Of a DNA stretch of 9,168 nt, positions 1 through 4,923 are shown piece after piece. Position 1 is the first letter of the stretch, and each line of letters starts with the position of its first letter. The translations under genes and the position numbers were made by a program. The notes beneath the pieces are model-generated. The model was given only the letters and a program-made list of their open reading frames with translations, did not search any database and was not told the DNA's origin. Source of the stretch: Alphaproteobacteria bacterium (GTDB lineage: Bacteria; Pseudomonadota; Alphaproteobacteria; Rickettsiales; UBA6187); contig JAJRPW010000067.1 of assembly GCA_024280585.1 (NCBI GenBank), positions 1 to 9,168 on the forward strand, given 5' to 3'.

Positions 1-349
1 ATAACAGCACCATTATCGCTGCCGATGTTTTCTCGGCAAAACCCATTTCAGGGCTGTCTGCCCATAGATATATCTGCACTGGCATTGCAGTTGATGCATC
101 CAAGAACCCTTGCGGAATATCAACGATAAATGCCACCATACCAATCATGAGCAGCGGCGCGGTTTCACCTAGCACCCTTGATATACTCAAGATTGTTCCG
201 GTCATAATTCCAGGCATAGCCAGTGGTAAAACATGGTGCAGGGTTGTTTGCACTTTCGATGCACCAAGTGCTGCTGCTCCATCCCTTATAGACTGCGGAA
301 TCGCACGTATGGATGTTCTTGTCGCAATCACAATTATCGGCAGTGCCAT
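1..349 (-). pseudogene. pstA: C-terminal fragment of phosphate permease PstA, fused out of frame to pstC
   Basis: Reading the minus strand from about 349 towards 1 gives an open frame of 116 codons that runs off the window. It begins MALPIIVIATRTSIRAIPQS. It contains the cytoplasmic EAA loop of ABC importers (roughly residues 18-48, with ALGASK and LPLAMPGI), then GETAPLLMIGMVAFIVDIP and YLWADSPEMGF, which are typical of the C-terminal part of alphaproteobacterial PstA. PstA is one of the two inner-membrane subunits of the PstSCAB phosphate importer. The front of PstA (several hundred residues in alphaproteobacteria) is missing. In its place, one base out of frame, is the front of PstC. The ATG at 349-347 overlaps the end of the pstC frame, but no ribosome-binding site is visible, so re-initiation is doubtful. 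The family and subunit are clear. Whether this is a real deletion or an assembly or base-call error is not. Confidence 0.8.
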
Positions 350-882
350 ATTCCCATGACCAAGCCTGCTGTCAGCGCACTCTCGGATGCAATATCCAGC
401 CCGATAGATTGGCCGAATCCACGAATTGCAGGGGCGATGGTTACAACGGCAAAGTATCCGTAAACGACTGTTGGAATGCCAGCCAATATCTCCAAGATAG
501 GCTTAACTTTTGCTCTAAAGCTTCGAGATGCAAATTCGGATAAGAATATAGCCGCATACAAACCGAGCGGTGTTGCAACAAACATCGCAACAAATGTTAT
601 AAGCAGCGTTCCCATAAATACAGGAATTGCGCCGAATGAACCGGAACTTCCCGCCTGATCTGCTCGAAGGGCAGTTTGTGGACTCCACGAAGTACCAAAA
701 AGAAAGTCGCTTATTGGAACTTTTGCAAAAAATTGTATGGATTCAAAAAGTACCGACAGGATGATTAACCCCGTTATAGCTATGGAAATACTCGCCGAGA
801 CAAACAGCAGCCTCTTCGCCCATTTTTCTATACGGACTCTTGCGTTGGTTGCATCATTAGTAAATATTGAATCTGTAGTCAT
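334..882 (-). pseudogene. pstC: N-terminal fragment of phosphate permease PstC, truncated by frameshift at a pstC/pstA junction
   Basis: This encodes 182 residues from the ATG at 882, chosen because family members begin close to this point; a start at 954 would overlap the porin stop. Visible parts are a first membrane segment (about 24-47), the periplasmic FLFGTSWSPQ and RADQAGSSGSFGA stretch, the MetI-like core with membrane segments near 86-108 and 125-149, and EILAGIPTVVYGYF. PstC normally continues after GLVMGI with MIIP and about another 100 residues carrying its EAA loop. Here GLVMGI is followed by WHCR and a stop at 334-336. From about 349 the DNA instead encodes the C-terminal part of PstA in another frame. 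PstC and PstA pair as the membrane channel of the phosphate ABC importer, so this form should be non-functional unless the frameshift is an error. It is third in the pstS-porin-pstC order, 61 bases after the porin stop. Confidence 0.85.
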
Positions 883-903
883 AGCTTCGGTAAACCTATA
901 AAG

Positions 904-924
904 CCCCCTCTTAAAAAGAGGCGG
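904..924 (-). other. Hairpin between the porin and pstC genes
   Basis: A 9-bp inverted repeat (904-912 and 916-924, one mismatch, three-base loop) lies in the 61-base gap after the porin stop codon. On the transcribed strand it is not followed by a clean run of T, so it is a poor intrinsic terminator. It could instead be a processing or mRNA-stability element that sets different porin and permease levels within one transcript. The structure is seen directly; the role is inferred. Confidence 0.4.
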
Positions 925-943
925 CAAACGGATAATCATTATA

Positions 944-2317
944 TTAAAAATCAATGGCGGCTCTGACTAAGAACATATTAGGATCATCATCAGCCGAAAC
1001 ATTGCTGCCCGATGGTGCAACGCTATCGGTATCAACCATTATGTAGTTGGCCATTAATCTAGCATTTGGCGTTAAATACCAGTTCACACCTAGTGTAATA
1101 TCGTCAACTTCACCGCCAGCAATCACGCCATCGTTCAGATCAATATTGCTATAACGTGCAGCTAATTCCCATGCACCCCAACCACCATCTTTCAGGCTAA
1201 AGTTGTTCTTAGGCTTAACCCGGCCAAATGTTCCGCTTTTGGCTTTATATGGGCGTGATTCGCCTGTGATAAAGTAAGAAGCTTGCGTATACCAACCGCC
1301 AATAGTAATATCATCAGCGGTTTCACGATCAATTGAATTTCTAAAATACTCACCTTGCAGTGAGAATGGGCCATATACTCCGGCCGCCTCTAAGCCCGTC
1401 AGGTGAATACTATCAACACCCGATATAGTTCCAGTTTCAGCGGATTCCAAACGCTGTATGGAATTTTCCGCCTGTGTATCAAATGCAACTGAATCGCTTG
1501 CGCTATCAGGCACTCGATAGGCTTGTGACACACCAAAATGCAATGTTTTGCCGCTTGAAGCGATTGGTGCAAATGTTGCACGAGCTACAACTGATTTTGC
1601 TTCATCATCAGTGCTTTTTACCGTTGATTTATCGTTATGTACTCCAACAGCCCAGGAATAATTATCACCACCATCATATGCTTGCAGGCCTATAATCTCA
1701 CTCGTTGCAAAAGAGCCGGTTGGAAGTGAGCGTTCAATAAAAGTTATGTAGTTTGAACTGGTTAACTCCTCTAAGCCATAAGCTGGTTTGAAATTACCAA
1801 CTTTAATATTGGCATGCTCAAGACCGGTATAGGCTAAATAAACATCCTTGAAAGAAGCGCTATCATTTGCGCCTTTATTACCAAAATCCAGTTCGGCCTT
1901 ATAGTGGACATCGTTATCAAATTTGCCCTTAAATCCCAAGCGCATTCTACGGAAAGTCGCGCCATCAGGGTGATCGTTTTTATCATCATCAAAGACTGCA
2001 TAATCAGCATGGATACGGCCAAACGGTTGGAATGAGTATTTGCCATCGGTTGATTCAATTTTCGGCGATGGCTTCATTGTGATTTTGACACCACCTTTGA
2101 TCCCGCTGTCAGGTGCAGATTTTAGCTTGGCTATATCCTTCTCCTGCTTCTTTATTTTTGCCCCAAGCCTGGCTTCCAGTTTTTCAATCATTTGCTGTTG
2201 GACTTTTAACTGAGTCTTCATAGCTTGTAATTCTTTAGCAAAATCTGCATCATTTGCAAATGCGCCCGATGCTGTCATTGCTATAACCATTGCCGTTGTA
2301 CATAATAATTTTTTCAT
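944..2317 (-). CDS. Phosphate-selective outer-membrane porin, OprP/OprO family
   Basis: This is a complete 457-residue protein. The N terminus is a Sec signal peptide (about residues 1-21, ending SGAFA before ND). A charged helical stretch with heptad character follows (about 26-65, QAMKTQLKVQQQMIEKLE), as in the N-terminal coiled coil of OprP-type trimeric porins. Then come alternating beta strands starting FQPFGRIHADYAVFDDD and FRRMRLGFKGKFDNDVHYKAELDFG, the signature of the Porin_O_P family. The chain ends in FLVRAAIDF, with the terminal Phe expected for BAM-dependent outer-membrane insertion. The start is supported by AAGGAA (2330-2325), seven bases upstream of the ATG. The gene lies 24 bases downstream of pstS and ahead of pstC, so it is very probably co-transcribed and supplies phosphate across the outer membrane. 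Substrate choice (phosphate, pyrophosphate or arsenate) cannot be read from sequence alone. Confidence 0.9.
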   Translation of the reverse strand: MKKLLCTTAMVIAMTASGAFANDADFAKELQAMKTQLKVQQQMIEKLEARLGAKIKKQEKDIAKLKSAPDSGIKGGVKITMKPSPKIESTDGKYSFQPFGRIHADYAVFDDDKNDHPDGATFRRMRLGFKGKFDNDVHYKAELDFGNKGANDSASFKDVYLAYTGLEHANIKVGNFKPAYGLEELTSSNYITFIERSLPTGSFATSEIIGLQAYDGGDNYSWAVGVHNDKSTVKSTDDEAKSVVARATFAPIASSGKTLHFGVSQAYRVPDSASDSVAFDTQAENSIQRLESAETGTISGVDSIHLTGLEAAGVYGPFSLQGEYFRNSIDRETADDITIGGWYTQASYFITGESRPYKAKSGTFGRVKPKNNFSLKDGGWGAWELAARYSNIDLNDGVIAGGEVDDITLGVNWYLTPNARLMANYIMVDTDSVAPSGSNVSADDDPNMFLVRAAIDF

Positions 2318-2341
2318 AGTTTTATTCCTTTTTATAAGAGG

Positions 2342-3349
2342 TTATTTTTTGTTTATAGTTTTTTGAATTGCGCTTAATTCACTTTGTTTAAGTGGAATCA
2401 AGCCCTTTTCGATTAAGTATCCATCTTCACCGATAGCATTATCGCTCACCAGTTCACGTACAAATTTGCCAAGGCCAGGAGTTTTGCTAACATGCGAATC
2501 TTTCAGGTAAACAAATAATGGGCGTGACACCGGATATTTACCACTTGAGATATTTTCAAATGTCGGCTGCACACCGTCAATGCTGCTGCCTTGTACCGAT
2601 GATGCATTTTGATCCAAAAAGCTAAAGCCGAATATCCCAAGCGCATCAGGATTATTCTTTAGTTTTTGAACAATCAAATTATCGTTCTCGCCAGCTTCAA
2701 TAAAAGCGCCATCTTCACGCAATACATGACAGGCTTTCTTGCGGCTTTTCTTGTTTGGATATTCAGATTTGAATTCAGGCAAATTTACACAAGCTTTCTG
2801 CATTACCAATTCTACGAATGCATCTCTTGTGCCCGATGTTGGCGGTGGGCCGTAAACTTCAATCTTCTTAGCCGGAAGCTTCGAATCTATATCACTCCAT
2901 TTCTTGTTTGTATTCTTAACCAATTTTCCGACAACCGGAATTTTCCGAGCCAACGCAAGGAATAGCTGCTTTTTGGTAAGGTTGAATTTTTTTGAGCCAA
3001 CTGCATTTGCAATTACAATGCCGTCATAACCAATCTTAATCTCTGTTATACCTTTAACACCGTTTTTAGCGCAAAGCTCCTCTTCACTTTTCTTAATGGC
3101 ACGCGATGCATTGGAAAGGTCAGGTGTATCGGAACCAGCTCCGGCGCAGAATAACTTAAACCCGCCGCCTGTGCCCGTTGATTCTATTATCGGGGTTTTA
3201 AACTTGGTGTTTCTACCAAATTCTTCAGCAGCTACCGTTACGAATGGATATACCGTTGATGATCCCGCAGCTCTTATTTGCTCCCCGGCAAAGGCTGTAT
3301 TGCTTATTGATGCAGCTACAAGACCCGTAAAAACTATTTTCTTTAGCAT
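2342..3349 (-). CDS. pstS: Periplasmic phosphate-binding protein PstS
   Basis: This is a complete 335-residue substrate-binding protein of the high-affinity Pst phosphate ABC importer. It has a signal peptide (about 1-21, cleavage after AFA). The phosphate-binding elements appear in order: GSST at 29-32, the STGTGGG loop at 57-63, NASR at 80-83 and SGTRD at 172-176. Cysteines at 68, 93, 187 and 207 could form two periplasmic disulfides. Length and motifs fit alphaproteobacterial PstS. AGGAG lies six to seven bases before the ATG (3359-3355 region). It is the first gene of the minus-strand pstS-porin-pst operon and diverges from an ArsR-family gene across a 143-base intergenic region holding promoters for both. 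Because the permease genes downstream are disrupted in this sequence, PstS may lack its usual membrane partner here. Confidence 0.95.
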   Translation of the reverse strand: MLKKIVFTGLVAASISNTAFAGEQIRAAGSSTVYPFVTVAAEEFGRNTKFKTPIIESTGTGGGFKLFCAGAGSDTPDLSNASRAIKKSEEELCAKNGVKGITEIKIGYDGIVIANAVGSKKFNLTKKQLFLALARKIPVVGKLVKNTNKKWSDIDSKLPAKKIEVYGPPPTSGTRDAFVELVMQKACVNLPEFKSEYPNKKSRKKACHVLREDGAFIEAGENDNLIVQKLKNNPDALGIFGFSFLDQNASSVQGSSIDGVQPTFENISSGKYPVSRPLFVYLKDSHVSKTPGLGKFVRELVSDNAIGEDGYLIEKGLIPLKQSELSAIQKTINKK

Positions 3350-3400
3350 GTTTAACTCCTATTTTGTTTACAATACACTATAATATATGTATAATTCAAT

Positions 3401-3430
3401 TCTACCATTCTATAATAATAGAAAAGTAGA
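3401..3430. promoter_or_regulatory. Palindromic operator candidate between pstS and the ArsR-family gene
   Basis: Two 13-base arms, TCTACCATTCTAT (3401-3413) and ATAGAAAAGTAGA (3418-3430), are complementary at 11 of 13 positions around a four-base AATA centre. Size and AT-rich symmetry fit a homodimeric winged-helix regulator such as ArsR/SmtB. The right arm overlaps the -35 box proposed for the arsR-like gene, and the whole element covers the first transcribed bases of the proposed pstS promoter, so one bound dimer could repress both directions. The palindrome is seen directly; the bound protein is inferred from adjacency. In the pstS transcript it would also fold as a leader hairpin, which is an alternative role. 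Confidence 0.55.
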
Positions 3431-3454
3431 CAGACGCCTTATATAATATATAAT
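3427..3454 (+). promoter_or_regulatory. Sigma70-like promoter for the ArsR-family gene
   Basis: TAGACA (3427-3432, five of six to TTGACA), a 16-base spacer and TATAAT (3449-3454, perfect) predict a start of transcription near 3461, about 30 bases before the ATG at 3493. The -35 box overlaps the right arm of the palindrome at 3401-3430, a classic arrangement for autorepression. Prediction only. Confidence 0.5.
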
Positions 3455-3466
3455 TTTACAAGTCAA
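3438..3466 (-). promoter_or_regulatory. Sigma70-like promoter for pstS
   Basis: On the minus strand, TTGACT (3466-3461), a 17-base spacer and TATAAG (3443-3438) predict initiation near 3431, giving a leader of about 80 bases before the pstS ATG. The -35 box is good, which is unlike typical PhoB-activated promoters where a Pho box replaces it. The palindrome 3401-3430 would sit immediately downstream of the start site. Prediction only. Confidence 0.45.
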
Positions 3467-3492
3467 CAATAAATTATTAGAAGAATAGAAAT

Positions 3493-3840
3493 ATGAAAAC
3501 ATCAAACGTGGTAAAGTCATTCATAGCCTTGGGGCATGATTCAAGGTTAGCTATCTATAACCTGCTTATGGGCAAAGGAGAAGACGGAATCCCTGCCGGA
3601 GAAATAGGCAAAGAACTGGACATCCCCGGAGCAACATTATCATTTCACCTAAGCAATCTTGCTGATGCAAAGCTTATAGGCTCACGAAGAGAGGGACGCA
3701 CCATTTATTATTTCGTTAAATATAAAAGGGTTAAGAAGCTGATTAAGTATCTTTCCAATAATTGCTGCAAAGATTCCAAAAAAGATTGCGATGTCTCTGA
3801 TATGCCAGCCATAGAAATAGATGATGAAAACGAAGAGTGA
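3493..3840 (+). CDS. ArsR/SmtB-family winged-helix regulator, probable metalloid sensor
   Basis: This is a 115-residue regulator, typical in length for the family. The fold is recognisable: the first helices carry FIALGHDSRLAIYNLL (10-25), the helix-turn-helix spans about 33-61 (PAGEIGKELDIP, then recognition helix ATLSFHLSNL), and the beta wing is SRREGRTIYYF (64-74). The E. coli-type CVC site in the DNA-binding helix is absent. Instead there is a C-terminal cluster Cys91-Cys92-x6-Cys99, very similar in place and spacing to the As(III)-binding CC-x5-C of the Acidithiobacillus ferrooxidans ArsR type. An acidic tail follows. It diverges from pstS, with a palindrome overlapping both promoters, so it probably represses itself and the phosphate operon. 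The ribosome-binding site is weak (AGAAG at 3479-3483). Family assignment is firm; As(III) or Sb(III) as inducer is inference. No arsB, acr3 or arsC is in the window. Confidence 0.9.
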   Translation: MKTSNVVKSFIALGHDSRLAIYNLLMGKGEDGIPAGEIGKELDIPGATLSFHLSNLADAKLIGSRREGRTIYYFVKYKRVKKLIKYLSNNCCKDSKKDCDVSDMPAIEIDDENEE

Positions 3841-3884
3841 TACCAATTCCATATCTTTGCCGAACGTTGTCGTGCTGCGGTCTT

Positions 3885-3904
3885 GTCGCTACACACGTAG
3901 TGAC
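3885..3904 (+). other. Hairpin downstream of the ArsR-family gene
   Basis: GTCGCTAC (3885-3892) and GTAGTGAC (3897-3904) pair over eight positions, one as G-U, around a four-base ACAC loop. It lies 45 bases after the regulator stop codon. No T run follows, so it is at best a weak terminator. The surrounding sequence has the look of a dispersed intergenic repeat, which cannot be tested from one window. Confidence 0.35.
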
Positions 3905-3955
3905 CTGGCTATACTTTAGCGGACAAATCCTATACAAGGATTTTAACCTAAGGAG

Positions 3956-4003
3956 TAGGCACTGTTAGCTAATTTGCTATAGCGAATTAGCTAACAGTGC
4001 CTA
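3956..4003. repeat. 48-bp near-perfect palindrome flanked by TA (MITE-like)
   Basis: Two 24-base arms (3956-3979 and 3980-4003) are reverse complements with a single mismatched pair and no loop. Without the outermost TA on each side, both ends read GGCACTGTTAGC inward. A TA dinucleotide at both edges would fit target duplication by an IS630/Tc1-type transposase, although TA is itself palindromic, so this is weak. The first nine bases resemble ends of some insertion sequences (IS26 ends begin GGCACTGTT). It may be a minimal non-autonomous element, two insertion-sequence ends left after internal deletion, or a strong transcript hairpin. No transposase gene is present. The palindrome is certain; its class is not. 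Confidence 0.8.
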
Positions 4004-4051
4004 GTTATTATGACAAGAAAGTATGGTGGTTGACAGGTCAGTGTGGGGTAG

Positions 4052-4078
4052 GTTCAGTTCGAAGGGCACGCCAGATAA
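4052..4078 (+). pseudogene. Possible decayed tail of a second copy of the membrane-protein gene
   Basis: The codons before TAA at 4076-4078 read E-G-H-A-R-stop (GAA GGG CAC GCC AGA TAA). The true gene ends K-E-Y-S-R-stop (AAA GAG TAC TCC AGA TAA, 4845-4862). The two agree at 13 of 18 bases, with weaker similarity just upstream if one base is gapped. Both are followed at nearly the same distance by the 48-bp direct repeat. This is what a mostly deleted upstream paralogue would leave. The match is short, and an in-frame TAG at 4049-4051 shows it is not coding now. Confidence 0.35.
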
Positions 4079-4083
4079 AATAA

Positions 4084-4131
4084 AAACTTGCTAAATGCGG
4101 ACTTGGCAAATAAGCTGTGCCAATGACTAAA
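4084..4131 (+). repeat. Left copy of a 48-bp direct repeat (relic of the priA 5' end)
   Basis: This matches 4876-4923 at 44 of 48 positions, offset 792 bases. It holds the equivalent of the priA start, ATG ACT AAA at 4123-4131, but the next codon is TGA, so it encodes only M-T-K. Similarity continues upstream to CCAGATA (4071-4077) after an eight-base length difference. It lies just before the membrane-protein gene and may supply its promoter. Confidence 0.85.
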
Positions 4132-4135
4132 TGAT

Positions 4136-4141
4136 AAGGAG
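4136..4141 (+). promoter_or_regulatory. Ribosome-binding site that sets the membrane-protein start
   Basis: AAGGAG lies seven bases before the ATG at 4149. It favours that start over the in-frame ATG at 4131, which has no such site at proper distance and overlaps the TGA of the relic priA start. Confidence 0.7.
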
Positions 4142-4148
4142 AATTATA

Positions 4149-4862
4149 ATGAGCTTAGAAAAGGCTTTCCCAAAAACGCTGTTTGATGAAGTACAAAATA
4201 GGAAAGAATTTGTGTCGACGAAGCTAAGCGCAGCTGACAGGGCAGAATTCGTACTTTATGCCAGCCTTACTCTGGCAACTTACCTAGCATATACAACGAT
4301 ACATAAGATGAATACACCCAATGGTGACAGCCCTCACGACAGCGATTCTGATCAGATCCTTTCTATAGGATTACCGGTTTTCGGGCTTCTTACCGCTATA
4401 TGTTCTTTTGCTACACTAAAGAGAGAGCGGGACGAGGTGGGTCCCGTGGTTGATCGAGCGGATCAGGCAATTGCTAAAATAAGAAAAGATGGCCATGACG
4501 TTAGGCCGGGATCAGATAATTTATATCCTAAGTTTGTTGATAATGCTTATCGCGATTATGCTAGACCTGCTAGAGCCATTGCGTTGGTAAGTGGTGCATT
4601 GCTGCTGGGAACCACTGGCCTGAATCTTGCGGCGAAAGCCTTGTTTTTGGTGGCAGGCGGGGCCAATATTATTGCAGATACTCAAAGAGAAAGCCTTCTT
4701 CAGGGTTATAAAGACTGCCTTTATTCCCTTGGCGAGAAGGATTTTGGAAGAACTTCAGCCGGGCGCGGTAATGATAACTTAGCAGGAAGTGATGATACTC
4801 CTCCAGCTGGAAATCACGCAACTGCTGTTACGAATGACTCTGCTAAAGAGTACTCCAGATAA
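4149..4862 (+). CDS. Unrecognised membrane protein, four predicted helices
   Basis: This is a 237-residue protein that I do not recognise. The start at 4149 (MSLEKAFPKTL) is chosen because AAGGAG precedes it. Hydrophobic segments lie near 33-52, 70-90, 141-160 and 162-177, forming two hairpins separated by a charged loop of about 50 residues (KRERDEVGP to YRDYARPAR). A Ser/Asp-rich loop (55-69) joins the first pair, and a hydrophilic low-complexity tail from about 200 (rich in Gly, Asn, Asp and Ser) is probably disordered. No catalytic motif, metal site or signal peptide is evident. It lies between copies of a 48-bp direct repeat upstream of priA, and traces of a second tail copy lie before it, so it looks like a duplicated lineage-specific gene rather than a partner of priA or the atp genes. 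Reading-frame integrity and the ribosome-binding site support a real gene. Function is unknown. Confidence 0.75.
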   Translation: MSLEKAFPKTLFDEVQNRKEFVSTKLSAADRAEFVLYASLTLATYLAYTTIHKMNTPNGDSPHDSDSDQILSIGLPVFGLLTAICSFATLKRERDEVGPVVDRADQAIAKIRKDGHDVRPGSDNLYPKFVDNAYRDYARPARAIALVSGALLLGTTGLNLAAKALFLVAGGANIIADTQRESLLQGYKDCLYSLGEKDFGRTSAGRGNDNLAGSDDTPPAGNHATAVTNDSAKEYSR

Positions 4863-4875
4863 AAACCCAAAAACT

Positions 4876-4923
4876 AAACTTGCTAAATACGGCCTTGGCA
4901 AATAAGCTGCGCCAATGACCAAA
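4876..4923 (+). repeat. Right copy of the 48-bp direct repeat, spanning the priA start
   Basis: This is the same block as 4084-4131 with four substitutions. It contains the 39 bases before priA and its first three codons (ATG ACC AAA). Within it, TTGCTA (4880-4885 region), 17 bases and TAAGCT (4903-4908) form a weak promoter-like pair that would start transcription at or next to the priA ATG. The block also holds two imperfect 15-base tandem units beginning CTTG. Confidence 0.85.

Larger units (their letters stand above)
3841..4148. other. Non-coding interval between the ArsR-family gene and the membrane-protein gene
   Basis: About 300 bases without a credible gene. In order it holds a hairpin at 3885-3904, a near-perfect 48-bp palindrome at 3956-4003, a stretch resembling the last codons of the downstream membrane-protein gene (about 4052-4078), and the left copy of a 48-bp direct repeat (4084-4131). 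No T-rich intrinsic terminator for the upstream regulator gene is evident, and no tRNA can be folded from it by eye. It looks like a region of past rearrangement. Confidence 0.6.

Noticed and set aside
334..360. Programmed ribosomal frameshifting to join the PstC and PstA frames
   Set aside because: No slippery heptamer or downstream stem is visible at the junction, and large parts of both proteins are missing, so programmed recoding does not explain the structure.
1192..2058. Open frames on both strands inside the porin gene
   Set aside because: They lie wholly within a gene with strong family motifs, lack ribosome-binding sites and resemble no protein family. They are shadow frames.
2666..3383. 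Plus-strand open frames across pstS
   Set aside because: They are antisense to a convincing PstS with a complete set of binding motifs, and the translations look random.
3350..3492. PhoB-binding Pho box upstream of pstS
   Set aside because: Only an isolated CTGTC half appears on the minus strand (about 3429-3433), with no second half at the 11-base repeat spacing.
3708..3937. Minus-strand open frames over the end of the ArsR-family gene and beyond
   Set aside because: They overlap the regulator antisense, have no ribosome-binding site and contain no recognisable domain.
4030..4058. TTGACA at 4030-4035 as a promoter for the membrane-protein gene
   Set aside because: The -35 box is perfect, but no acceptable -10 box occurs at 16 to 18 bases (TTCAGT or similar), so it is not listed as a feature.
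4021..4078. tRNA-like fragment, because a GGTTC-type stretch and a GCACGCCA-like end occur
   Set aside because: No matching acceptor strand or anticodon arm can be found upstream, so no cloverleaf forms.
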